Assembly (NCBI RefSeq): GCF_965638725.1
Contig: NC_134951.1
Coordinates: 4,526,001 to 4,590,000, forward strand
Length of the DNA: 64,000 nucleotides
DNA from: Aptenodytes patagonicus
Taxonomy: Eukaryota > Chordata > Aves > Sphenisciformes > Spheniscidae
Direction of reading: 5' to 3'
The translations under genes were made by a program, and so were the position numbers. Under the pieces are notes generated by a model that made no database searches, was not told the DNA's origin, and saw nothing but the letters and a program-made list of their open reading frames with translations. Positions 54,100 to 63,935 of the stretch are shown here, piece by piece; the first letter of the stretch is position 1; each line of letters starts with the position of its first letter.

Positions 54100-54880
54100 G
54101 GGCTTGGGGGGGAATTTCTGGCAAAAGCAAATTTGTCCCCGCGCACTCCTCCCCTCCTCAGGCTCTCCCCCGGTGCCCACCTGGCCGCAGGACCGACCCC
54201 GGCTCGACGGACCTCGGTTGTGCTCGGGGTGCGGGGGGGGGGGGGGGGGCGGAGAAAGATCGCGCATCCCCCTGCGCCTCGAGGTCCACGCGTGTTTTAC
54301 CCGCCCCGGGGACCCGCCCTGGGGGTGGCCGCAGGCGCCGGGGTGTTCCCCGTGCACCGGCCCCGGCGTGACCCAGCCCCCGCGGGGAAGGATGCTCCTG
54401 GCGCGGCGGGGATGCGGCGCGGCGGGCGTGGTGCTGCGGTACCCACGCGGGGACGCCGGAGCTCACCGGGGGATAGAAAGACCCGTGCCGGATCCCGCAC
54501 GGGACCCTCGGCGGGGTGTCCCCGGGGGAGAGGGGCTGCCCGCGGGGAGGGGACCGGCGGCTGCGCCCGCACTCACCGCCCGCGCTCTCCCCGCCGCCGC
54601 CGCCGACTCCCGCGGCCGCCGCCTCCGGCAGCGCCGCCGACACCGGGCGCCCCCGCGCATGCGCGCCCCGCCCCGGGTGGCCCCCGCGGCCCGAGCCGAG
54701 CCGAGTTGAGCCGAGCCTAGCCGAGCCGGGCCCAAGCAGCCTGAGCTGGAGAAAGCGGGGCTCAAAGGAGCGGGAGCGCCCAGGGCCGGTCACCCCCGGT
54801 GGCGGCTGCGGAGCAGCAGAGCTGGAGGGGGGAACTCGAGGGGAGGCACCGGGAGAGGGGCGTAAAGCCACCGCAGGGCG
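54100..54880 (-). promoter_or_regulatory. PAQR8: CpG island with predicted PAQR8 promoter and non-coding exon 1
   Basis: Very G+C- and CpG-rich. On the minus strand a consensus donor GGCG|GTGAGT lies with GT at 54576-54575, so an untranslated exon would end at 54577. An NRF1-type palindrome GCGCATGCGC at 54655-54664 and GC boxes lie just upstream, consistent with a TATA-less start near 54.65-54.75 kb. A 17-G run occurs at 54233-54249 and short GAGCC repeats at about 54690-54735. Assignment to PAQR8 rests on the missing first exon, the acceptor at 43688 and the strand of the donor. Confidence 0.6.
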
Positions 54881-55006
54881 GTTGGGTTGGGAAGGGACCT
54901 CCGGAGGTGACCTGGGCCAACCCCCCTGCTCAAGCAGGGCCACCCAGAGACGGTTGCCCAGGACCGCGTCCAGATGGGCTTCGAAGATCTCCAAGGATGG
55001 AGATCA
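54880..55006 (-). mobile_element. CR1 3'-end fragment, minus orientation
   Basis: Reverse complement of a CR1 tail: ggttgggaagggacctccgg through cccaggaccgcgtccagatgg to agatctccaaggatggagat. About 125 bp. It forms an inverted pair with the fragment at 55066-55322. Confidence 0.8.
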
Positions 55007-55065
55007 CATGGATGGAGATTCACGGATGGGTCTCCCTCTCAAGGATGGAGGTTCTACCTTCAAAG

Positions 55066-55322
55066 TAGAAAAAACGGGACCAGAGGCCACGGGCGCGCAC
55101 TGAAACACAGGAGGTTCCTCTGAACATCAGGAAACACTTTTTCACTGTGAGGGCGACCGAGCGCTGGCACAGGTTGTCCAGGGAGGTTGTGGAGTCTCCA
55201 TCCTTGGTGATCTTCAAAAGCCACCTGGACACGGTCCTGGGCAACTGGCCCCGCTTGAGCAGGGGGGTTGGGCCAGATGACCTCCAGAGGTCCCTTCCCA
55301 CCCCAACCGTCCTGTGATTCTG
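55066..55322 (+). mobile_element. CR1 3'-end fragment, plus orientation
   Basis: CR1 C-terminal coding remnant and 3' UTR in plus sense (gaaacacaggaggttcctct, ggttgtggagtctccatcct, gccagatgacctccagagg) ending at tgtgattctg near 55322. It closely resembles the 3' end of the 35.5-38.1 kb element. Confidence 0.85.
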
Positions 55323-56366
55323 AGCCGAGGAGCTGCACAACGCAGCAGAGAGGCCAGGGAGGGCTCGGCGCAGCGGAGGGCGGTGACTGCTGGAGCTCAT
55401 GGTTTCCAGATGTGACTGTTAGGACAGTGGTGTCAAATAAAAAAATTCCTAGTCCTGAGAACTGTTTTTATGCTGACCCCAAGCTGACCCCGGTGGAGGT
55501 AAAAATGAGGGAAATGGGAGGAAAAATAAAAGTGCTGCTGACGACTGGCCAGTTCCTGGGCTCCATTTGGGGCAAACCCCCCGATTTTGCTGCTGCGGTC
55601 GTGCAAGCATGGAGGAGAGGACGATTTTCCCCAGGATATGCAGCCTAAAGACAGTACGGCCTTGAGCCAACCACCGGGGCAGCAAGGTTTACCCCGTAAA
55701 AACAGCACCAAAATCTTTGGGCTCCAGAAAAGAGGGATTTGCACCCAAATGGCCTTTCAGGAGTGGTCTCTGGGCCCTTGAACTGTGCCTGGGAAATGTC
55801 TGGGAGAAGCTTACACAGCCTAGACCAAACTGCGCCAAAACCACGGTAATCGGTTCAGCCATAAAGTCACCACCGTCGCAGGAGCGGGTTAATTTATGAG
55901 TACGGAGTACCCATTTCCCCTCTCCCGTCTCTGTGTCAGCTTGTTTATGCGTGTTTTGCTTCTCCAGCCTGTCAGGACTGTTATTTTTTGATGGGTTTAT
56001 GAGGGAAACAGAAGGACCGCTTGTTCTGCAGGGAGAGGATCGCAGGAGAGGCAGCCCGGGAACGGGACTTTCCGGCTCTGATAAGATCACTCCAGCCTGG
56101 GTGAAGCTTCGGCACATCCCAGCACCCATCCGCCAGCACGCAGGACAGCCAGCGCTCCCGCAGCGGGGACCTGCGGGTGGGGAAACCTCCAGGGTGAAGA
56201 AGCAGCTGGGCAGGGGACCTCCATTTTTCCCTGCCATCTCGCTCAGGGATGTGGATGGGATACGATCGGCAGCTCCCGACCCCCCCAGTGACATCTTGCA
56301 CTCTCTAAGACAACTCCCCCTGCAACACCCATCATACCATTTCGTCACCCTCCTCCATTCCTTAAA
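55323..56366. other. Intergenic stretch, nothing recognised
   Basis: Spacer between two CR1 remnants. Minus-strand and plus-strand open frames of some 200 codons here have no recognisable domain and biased, low-complexity composition. Confidence 0.45.
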
Positions 56367-56941
56367 CTGGGAGGTGATTCTGCCCCTCTACTCCACTCTC
56401 GTGAGACCCCACCTGCGGTACTGTCTTCAGCTCTGGGGCTCCCAGCATAAGAAGGACACGGACCTGCTCGAGCGGGTCCAGAGGCAGGCCACGGAGATGA
56501 TCAGGGGGCCGCAGCACCTCTCCTGTGAGGACAGGCTGAGAGAGTTGGGATTGTTTAGCCTAGAGAAGAGAAGGCTCCGGGCAGACCTCATAGCTGCCTT
56601 CCAGTACTTACAGGGGGCTTATAAGAAAGCTGGGGACAGACTATTTAGCAGGGCCTGTTGCGACAGGACAAGGGGGAATGGGTTTAAACTGAAAGAGGGT
56701 AGATTTAGATTAGATATTAGGAAGAAATTCTTTACTGTGAGGGTGGGGTGACACTGCAAAAGGTTGCCCAGAGAAGCTGTGGATGCCCCATCATTGGAAG
56801 TGTTCAAGGCCAGGTTGGACGGGGCTTTGAGCAACCTGATGTAGTGGAAGGCGTCCCTGCTCATGGCAGGGGGGTTGGAACTAGATGATCTTTAAGGTCC
56901 CTTCCAACCCAAACCATTCTATGATTCTGTGATTCTATGAA
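56367..56941 (+). mobile_element. CR1 retrotransposon fragment, plus orientation
   Basis: The C-terminal end of the CR1 ORF2 is recognisable from [16 protein letters not shown] to [13 protein letters not shown], followed by a frame break near 56751. The 3' UTR ends in ttctatgattctgtgattctatga at about 56940. The upstream end of the open frame (55933-56365) is unrelated flanking sequence. Confidence 0.9.
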
Positions 56942-58085
56942 ATCTCCAGGGATGCTCCATGGCTGTGAGATGGAGGTCATGGCATGGCTTTTCCTCTTCC
57001 ACCTGTCTTTCTATCATTGCTCACATGGGAGAAGTGGGAACATTCATCTGAGCGCTGGCGATGGCCACGGCAAGGCTGGATACGAGGTGGGAAGAAAAAT
57101 ACAACCCAAGCAGAAGGGGACGGTGGGGTGGACCGTCCCATGTGCAATGGACATGCACATTGCAACGCTGCTGGGTCACCTGCCCTTCTTTTCTGCTCTG
57201 ATGAAAGGTTTTTCTCCCATTTATGTTCGTGGCACGCCCTGGGGCAGACTTGAGGAAGGCGAAGGGCAGCTCCGTGCGGGGATAACTGCTCTCCCGGGTG
57301 GGTGCTCACAGCTTGTTTTGCACACCAAGCTTGGTGGATGCTGCACAGCGAGACCTTTTTGATGGCTAACTCCATGACCTGCTCTCAGGTGACTGGTACC
57401 TGCCAAGCTGTGCTCCGTAGTTCATCTCAGACTCATCCTGCTGCGTTGCAGTCCCTGTTACTCCCTATCTTTGACATTTTACACCCTGAAATGAATCACC
57501 CAGTTCCCTTCAAGGCAAAACCCAGGTGTGGTTGTGATTGCCCAGGAGATTGCTGCCAGGAGGCAGCTAAGACTAGGTTGTACCAGGCTGGGCTCTCCCT
57601 ACCCTTTACAGTCATCTGATATGATCCAGGCAGGCTTTGCACCCTCAAACAGCCCCTGCACGCCTTCCTTCTCCACCCAAATATACATGCACCCTTCCTG
57701 CCATGCAACACAAACCCTATTCTTGCAGGCTGCAAACTGGTTGTCCCATTATTTTGGGTGCTTTGAATTATCACCCAAAAAGAGGAGCTTGTTTTGGGGA
57801 TCGGAGTCTCCCTTCACCAAGATGCATCCAAACACACCGTGGCCAGACTGTGCTGCTCAGGAGTATATGTTCAACCGAGATATTCAAAACACCGAACGGG
57901 ACACAGAAAGCAGGACGAGTCACCTTTTCCCTGTATTTGCTTTTAATAAAGAATAATGACCTGTTATTATCATGATTGGGTAAAAGAGAATTTTTCTGCA
58001 GCATGCATTGCTGTCTATTGAACTCCTTTCCACTGGACAAGAATTGATGCTCATGGTTTGGCAAGTTTTAGAAAAGATTGTGCAG
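56942..58085. other. Intergenic stretch, nothing recognised
   Basis: Sequence between two plus-strand CR1 copies with no gene, RNA or repeat that I can identify. Confidence 0.45.
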
Positions 58086-58850
58086 ATGCGTAATACTACC
58101 CCGTTCAACAACCCCATGCAGCGCTACAGGCTTGGGGAAGAGTGGCTGGAAAGCTGCCCAGCAGAAAAGGACCTGGGGGTGTTGGTCGACAGCCGGCTGA
58201 ACATGAGCCGGCAGTGTGCCCAGGCGGCCAAGAAGGCCAATGGCATCCTGGCCTGGATCAGAAATAGTGTGGCCAGCAGGAGCAGGGAAGTGATCGTGCC
58301 CCTGTACTCGGCACTGGTGAGGCCGCACCTCGAATACTGTGTTCAGTTTTGGGCCCCTCACTACAAGAAGGACGTTGAGGTGCTGGAGCGTGTCCAGAGA
58401 AGGGCAACGAGGCTGGTGAGGGGTCTGGAGAACAAGTCTGATGAGGGGCGGCTGAGGGAACTGGGGTTGTTCAGCCTGGAGAAAAGGAGGCTGAGGGGAG
58501 ACCTCATCGCTCTCTACAACTCCCTGAAAGGAGGTTGTAGCGAGGTGGGGGTCGGTCTCTTCTCCCAAGTGACAAGCGATAGGACGAGAGGAAATGGCCT
58601 CAAGTTGTGCCAGGGGAGGTTTAGATTGGATGTGAGGAAAAATGTCTTTACTGAAAGAGTGGTGAAACATTGGACCAGGCTGCCCAGGGAAGTGGTTGAG
58701 TCCCCATCCCTGGAGGTATTTAAAAGACATGTAGATGAGATGTTTAGGGACATGGTTTAGTGGACATGGTGGTGTTGGGTCGACGGTTGGACTCGATGAT
58801 CTTAGAGGTCTTTTCCAACCTCAATGATTCTATGATTCTATGATTCTACT
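58086..58850 (+). mobile_element. CR1 retrotransposon, second subfamily, plus orientation
   Basis: A continuous frame from [15 protein letters not shown] to [12 protein letters not shown] (stop at 58758-58760) covers the last ~225 residues of CR1 ORF2 without a stop, followed by a 3' UTR ending in repeated tgattcta octamers. The sequence ([25 protein letters not shown]) differs from the 29-kb and 48-kb copies, so it belongs to a different CR1 subfamily, the same one as the 60.9-kb copy. Confidence 0.93.
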
Positions 58851-58858
58851 AAGGATGG

Positions 58859-58874
58859 CAAAAAAAAAAAAAAA
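58859..58874. repeat. Poly(A) tract beside the CR1 tail
   Basis: Fourteen or more adenines lie a few bases beyond the CR1 octamer tail. CR1 elements do not normally end in poly(A), so this is probably unrelated low-complexity sequence. Confidence 0.6.
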
Positions 58875-60868
58875 TAGTTTTGGAGAGGATATAAACCTTC
58901 TTGCTTCAAAACAAAATCTCCAGCTAACAGGGCTCAGGAGGGAAATTTCTTTGTGATCCACAACTCTTATGCAGGGGTTTCTTTTATCTTCCTCTGTAGT
59001 AACACAGGCCGGCAAGTCTCGGGGTGATGGGTTACATGAATTCCTTGCAATTGTTTTGAATCCTGCTTATACGCTTTCTTTAACCAATAATTCAGAAAAA
59101 ACCCAGCCCTAAAAGCCCTGGCTTACCAAGTCCGGCCCCTGCAATCAGAGGGAAGCACTTGATACAGTTAATTTTGCCACCTTCAGCTGCTCCCCCCCAT
59201 GTTGCACAAGGGGCATGTGGCAATTTGGGGTCGGGACTTTCCTGCCTCTTTGTGGTTTGCATGGAGCAGAGAGCCCATGGTGACAGTCAGATGATGATTG
59301 CTAATGTGGCTTACACGAATTGCTGCAGCTTCCCATCCTCCAAAGCTGGACATCACTTGCTGAAGTGACCGGTGGATCCTGTCCCGTGGCTGAAAGCGCA
59401 TCCCAGCGATCCCGATACAGAGACGATGGTGCTTTGCATAGAGATGGGCGATTTCTAGGCTCGGGGGTGGAGAAAATGAGGGGCGGGGGGGGAAGGAACC
59501 AGCTGTCACTGTCTTTAGTAACTGCCAGAACTCATGAGAGCAGATGAGCAGACCGAAATAGCAACACCAAACCTCAGGCGATCTATATCTGGGCCCTTCG
59601 GACTTCCCTGGAAACGTGGTCGGGTTGCCACATTACGCAGACACGCTCCCGGCCGCGCTCTCCGGAGCTTTGTTGATTCAGCCACTCCTCCGGCTTCGTT
59701 TGCCGGAGGAATTCAATTTCATTGTGCCTGAAGGCACGGCCCGTGTGGGTTTGTTTTGGTTTTTTTTATTAATTGCTGTATTTTTCTTCTGCACAGTAGG
59801 AGAAGAGAATGAATCACCTGCGGGATCTGGGGTGGCTGTGCATCAGAAGCAGGACCGCAGCAAGATTCTATGCTCCCATCGCCGTGCTAGCTGCATCTGG
59901 GAGGGAAAGCAGCTCCGTGTGTGCCAGGCTCCTGCTCTGGGAAGCAAGAAGGTGGCTACGATCCATCCTAACATGCTGAAGGTCAGAGTCTTAACTTCTT
60001 ACCCACTTTACTGCGCTCTCCTGGTGAAGTACCAGCAGCTCCCCCTGCATTTAAGTAAGGAAATTCCATTCATATTCACTGAGTTGTTCTCCGTGTTTTT
60101 CTTCCCCGGGACTAGCAAAAAAAAAAAAAGAGCTAGATCGGTTTAAAGATTTACCAGAGCGTGTTGAAATAGCAAATACCTCAAGAAAATGACGTCAGAG
60201 ATGCCTGAGCTGGGTGCAGATGCGATCGGGTGAAATTCTCCAGCCTGTATTAGGGAAAAGGTCGGATTAGAGGATTAAGAATGGTTCCTTCGGCATTAAA
60301 TTATGTCTTCCACATGTGGTCCTGAAGTGGTGAGAGTCAGGACGACTCTCCTCTTGGGAGAGCGAATTCCCTGGTTGGGGTTCAGCTCCCACAAGTGCAG
60401 CTGCAGGAGACACCAGCAAGGACAAACCCCTTTTATCCCTTGGAAAACTTAAAATTTACACTGACAAAAACATCTCATAGGTGGTCTCCCTTCTCCGCAT
60501 TGTTTCAGTTATAAAAAGTGGGTTTTTTTTTCATTCAAAACACTTAATTCCGTGTTATTACCCTTCCATTTTATGACAAATATATTTGAAACCTCAAATC
60601 CAATGTGTTGGTTGATGATGTGGTGACACTGTTGAATTTGGGATACTCTCCCCCAATTTTTGGAGCTATGAATGAGCTGCAGCCTCTCCTCTGCCCTCCA
60701 GGGGTGAGACAAGGTTGCTCAGCATACAGGAAAGCTAATAGATGGCAACTTGAAAATTGAGTTGTGGCTTGAAAACTGAGTTTTAGTTGAACTAGGGGAA
60801 AAAAAAAAATTGAGTCTGGGAGGGATTGCAGGGTACCCATAAAGGGATCTCAGAAACCAAGTGCACAC
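58875..60868. other. Intergenic stretch, nothing recognised
   Basis: Unique-looking sequence with A runs near 60117 and 60801. No gene or repeat family recognised. Confidence 0.45.
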
Positions 60869-61331
60869 AGAATCATTAGAATCATTAAGGTTGGAAAAGA
60901 CCTCTAAGATCATCGAGTCCAACCGTCGACCCAACACCCCCATGCCCACTAAACCATGTCCCTAAGCGCCTCATCTACACATCTTTTAAATACCTCCAGG
61001 GATGGGGACTCCACCACTGCCCTGGGCAGCCTGCTCCAATGTTTCACCACTCTTTCAGTAAAGACATTTTTCCTCATGTCCAATCTAAACCTCCCCTGGC
61101 ACAACTTGAGGCCGTTTCCTCTCGTCCTATCGCTTGTTCCTTGGGAGAAGAGACCGACCCCCACCTCGCTACAACCTCCTTTCAGGTGGTTGTAGAGAGC
61201 GATGAGGTCTCCCCTCAGCCTCCTTTTCTCCAGGCTAAACAACCCCAGTTCCCTCAGCCGCTCCTCAGAAGACTTGTTCTCCAGACCCCTCACCAGCCTC
61301 GTTGCCCTTCTCTGGACACGCTCCAGCACCT
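60869..61331 (-). mobile_element. CR1 retrotransposon, second subfamily, minus orientation, strongly 5'-truncated
   Basis: The plus strand starts with the reverse complement of a CR1 tail (agaatcattagaatcattaa). The minus strand keeps an unbroken frame of 126 codons (61329-60949) from [15 protein letters not shown] to [12 protein letters not shown]. It is nearly identical in protein to the corresponding part of the 58.1-58.85 kb copy. The 5' end is abrupt at about 61331, typical of truncated CR1 insertion. Confidence 0.93.
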
Positions 61332-62465
61332 AATGCCGACGCACAGAGGTGTGAGGAAGGGAGGAGAAAATGCACCCCGGTGTTCTGGCCAGCACCCCTC
61401 GTGTGCAATTCACCCCTGGAAATTATTCCTGCACCCACCCGCGATTCTTCGATTTCTCTGCGAGCTCTGCAGCCCCGGCCCTGTGCTTAATTCCTGTTTT
61501 TTTCAGTGGATAGGAGGTGCTAAATGTCTCCGCGAGCCCGTGCGGCACTCTCCACCCCGTAACCGCTGGGATGTGGCAGGGCGGTGAATCCCTGGAGATC
61601 TTGGGTATCCTCCTCGGGAGTCCCAAAAGGCAGGGAAGGCGTCCGCCTCGCCTCTGTTATCCCGGCGTTCTCCGTCTCTCTCCATCCCTTTGTCCTCCCT
61701 GGCCTGACCTGCTCCAATTAATTATTCAGGCAAGAGCCACAGCACGGCAGCAGTTGCTATAGGCCGCCGTCATGAATAACAACAGGCGGCTATTTTTGTG
61801 CCTAACTCTTGTTACCTTGCGGTCAGGAGCGACGGGTCCCTGCCAGCTTTCTCCACGCAGAGCTCGCTGCCTTCGGCAGGAGGAGCACCGCAGCGATTCA
61901 CGACGACTTTATGGGCCGGGATTCATTTTGACCACCTAAATGCAGGCGAGACCTACGTGCCATCTAGAGATACGTGTCTGAAGCCCGCTCTGTGCGCTGC
62001 CAGCTGTACTCACGGGCTGCTCTGCATCCCCATTTTATCCGCAGTGAAGCGCGGAGGCCGTGTTCATTGCTGGATTTAATAGTCTGTCTACTGCAGAGAG
62101 AGAAAAACTGTCTCGGAGGTGAAATTTCAGGTCGGGTTCCGAACACGTATAGAGGATACATTACATTTCCTTCGGGGACTTACACTGACTGATTCCTCCA
62201 GCCAGTTTATATCCTCGGAGCTGACGTGCCCGCTTAAATATCTTGCGGTGACCCGGTGAGCGTGGCAGGGGCACACCAAAGGTTTCTCGGTTCGCTCCCC
62301 CTCCTGCTGCCCCCGCTCAAGCCAGCCGCCGTGAAAACGAGAAATCTCCGGAAAATCAGGGGAAGGGGTGGGTTTGAGGAGCGTCTGAAGGGAAATGGGT
62401 GCTGCTGAGCGTGCAGGGGCGGGGGAGGCTGTTCCGGCTGCAGACAGCAAGACAGCATAGAAGAT
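61332..62465. other. Intergenic stretch left of the polypurine array, nothing recognised
   Basis: About 1.1 kb of moderately GC-rich sequence without a recognisable gene, RNA gene or repeat. Confidence 0.45.
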
Positions 62466-63170
62466 TTAAAAAAAAAAAAAAAAAAAAAAAAAGAAAAAGG
62501 AAAAAAATAAAGGAAAAAAATTAAAAAAGAAAAAAGGGAAAAAAGGAAAAAAAGGGGGAAAAAGGAAAAAAAGGGGGAAAAAGGAAAAAAAGGGGGAAAA
62601 AGGAAAAAAAGGGGGAAAAAGGAAAAAAAGGGGGAAAAAGGAAAAAAAGGGGGAAAAAAAGGGGGAAAAACAAAAAGGGGGGAAAAACAAAAAGGGGGGA
62701 AAAACAAAAAGGGGGGAAAAACAAAAAGGGGGGAAAAACAAAAAGGGGGGAAAAACAAAAAGGGGGGAAGGGGAAAAAAGGGGGGAAGGGGAAAAAAGGG
62801 GGGAAGGGGAAAAAAGGGGGGGAAGGGGGAAAAAAGGGGGGGGAAGGGGGAAAAAAGGGGGGGAAGGGGGAAAAAGGGGGGGGAAGGGGGAAAAAGGGGG
62901 GGGAAGGGGGAAAAAGGGGGGGGAAGGGGGAAAAAGGGGGGGAAGGGGGAAAAAAGGGGGGAGGGAAAAGGGGGGGGAAGGGGAGGGGGAAAAGGGGGGG
63001 AAGGGGGGAAAGGGGGCTAAAGGGGGGGAAAAGGGGGGAAAGGGGGGGAAAAAGGGGGGAAAAGGGGGAAAAAGGGGGGGAAAGGGGGGGAAAAGAAAAA
63101 AGGGGAAAAAGGAAAAAAAGGGGAAAAAAGGAAAAAAAGGGGAAAAAAGGGGGGAAAAAAAAAGAAAGAA
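62466..63170. repeat. Polypurine G/A minisatellite array (~700 bp)
   Basis: The plus strand is almost purely purine. After a long A tract (about 62467-62491) several related units follow in blocks: GGGGGAAAAAGGAAAAAAA (19 bp, about 62551-62660), GGGGGGAAAAACAAAAA (17 bp, about 62660-62765), then units of about 18-20 bp of the type GGGGGGG-AA-GGGGG-AAAAA (about 62765-63000), then shorter G5-8/A3-5 alternations to about 63155. Many runs of five or more G allow G-quadruplexes, and the strand asymmetry allows triplex DNA. It lies about 770-1470 bp upstream of the MCM3 ATG. The long pyrimidine-strand frames rich in Phe and Pro are artefacts of the repeat. Confidence 0.95.
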
Positions 63171-63584
63171 AACAGCGACAGAGCACAAGACCCTTCGCTC
63201 CTGCCAACCTGCCGAATGTCGTACCCCACCCACTTACTCCAGGGGAGGGCCCGAAGGCTCGGGGAGGAAAACCTGAGCTTCCACCCTGATGCGGAGCGAG
63301 GTGCGAAACTCCCGCCGGAGCGGGACGAACAGCCGGGGCGCGGGGCGCGGCGGGGGCCCGTAACGTTCCCCGCCGTTTGGGGGGCTCCTGCCCCCGGCAG
63401 GCGAGCCGAAAAGGGGGGAGAGAACTCCTGGACTCGCGCCGGGCCACGTAAAAAGGGAAAGCGACGCCCAGCCTGCACGCTTTGGGGTGAAAACGCCCGG
63501 AAACGGGGCTCCCCAACACGCAACAGGAAAATAAAATCAAAAGTGGTTCCCGCCCCGGGTGCCCCCCCGCCCCCCCGCGCGCTG

Positions 63585-63664
63585 ATTGGCTGGCGCTCTG
63601 TGCGCGTCGCTCCCTCGAACTCTATCGCTGCCCCATTGGCTGGCGCGGGGCGGTGCTGACCAAT
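63585..63664 (+). promoter_or_regulatory. MCM3: Cluster of three CCAAT boxes (NF-Y type)
   Basis: ATTGG at 63585-63589 and 63635-63639 (both in the phrase ATTGGCTGGCG) and CCAAT at 63660-63664. Spacings of 50 and 25 bp resemble NF-Y-driven cell-cycle promoters. Confidence 0.7.
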
Positions 63665-63716
63665 GAGAAGCGCCGGCGGGGGGCGGGGCAGGAGGGAGGC
63701 GGGACTCGCGCTCGGT

Positions 63717-63747
63717 GGCGCGAAAGGCTCCCGGTTTTGGCGCCAAG
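63717..63747 (+). promoter_or_regulatory. MCM3: Pair of E2F-binding motifs
   Basis: GGCGCGAAA (63717-63725) and TTTTGGCGCCAAG (63735-63747, containing the palindrome TTGGCGCCAA). MCM genes are established E2F targets, so control by E2F at G1/S is a strong inference. Confidence 0.78.
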
Positions 63748-63765
63748 CGGGAGCGCGGCTGCAGC

Positions 63766-63792
63766 CGGCGGCGGCGGCGGCGGCGGCGGCGG
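63766..63792 (+). repeat. (CGG)9 trinucleotide run
   Basis: Nine CGG triplets in a row followed by a G run, within the probable MCM3 5' UTR or just upstream of it. Confidence 0.9.
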
Positions 63793-63935
63793 GGGGGTGG
63801 GATCGGATCGCACCGGGTCGGATCGCGGGCGCTGCCGGGGCCGCTGCGGGGCCGGGCCGGCTCCCCTCGGCTCTCACCGCCTCCCCCCTTGCAGAGGCAG
63901 CGGGATCTCCCCGGCCTCCCCGAGCGGCCGGCAGC

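Larger units (their letters stand above)
43690..54576 (-). other. PAQR8: Predicted PAQR8 intron 1
   Basis: About 10.9 kb between the acceptor of the coding exon and a candidate donor in the 54.6-kb CpG island. It contains one CR1 (47798-49063), short simple repeats (for example AT/T at 53671-53694) and no recognisable exon. The many short open frames show no family resemblance. Confidence 0.5.
63250..63935 (+). promoter_or_regulatory. MCM3: MCM3 CpG-island promoter and 5' leader
   Basis: CpG-rich sequence immediately upstream of the MCM3 start codon. It carries three CCAAT/ATTGG boxes (63585-63589, 63635-63639, 63660-63664), a GC box (about 63680-63689) and two E2F-type sites (63717-63725 and 63735-63747). 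This is the standard layout of a G1/S-regulated replication gene. There is no TATA box, and a (CGG)9 run follows in the probable leader. Confidence 0.85.

Noticed and set aside
53884-54994. Two long opposing open frames (278 codons each) and nested ones in the 54-kb CpG island
   Set aside because: Low-complexity Arg/Pro/Gly peptides from a CpG island including a G17 run; no conserved motif. The island is better read as a promoter with a non-coding exon.
55689-56348. Minus-strand 219-codon frame
   Set aside because: No recognisable domain, no splice or promoter support, and the composition is that of random GC-rich sequence.
55933-56751. Plus-strand 272-codon frame that looks like one protein
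   Set aside because: The first ~145 codons are unrelated flanking sequence that happens to be open; only the last part is a CR1 remnant.
58008-58760. A 250-codon frame that could be taken for a host gene
   Set aside because: Nearly all of it is the C-terminal part of CR1 ORF2, followed by the CR1 3' UTR and octamer tail.
29318-61331. Reverse-transcriptase frames as possible endogenous retroviruses
   Set aside because: No long terminal repeats, primer-binding site, gag, protease or integrase; the FADD-type RT, APE endonuclease and ATTCTATG-type tails are those of CR1 LINEs.
62521-63540. Minus-strand open frames of 174, 255 and 339 codons rich in Phe, Pro and Ser
   Set aside because: They are translations of the pyrimidine strand of the G/A array; three overlapping frames give the same type of repeat peptide and no domain is present.
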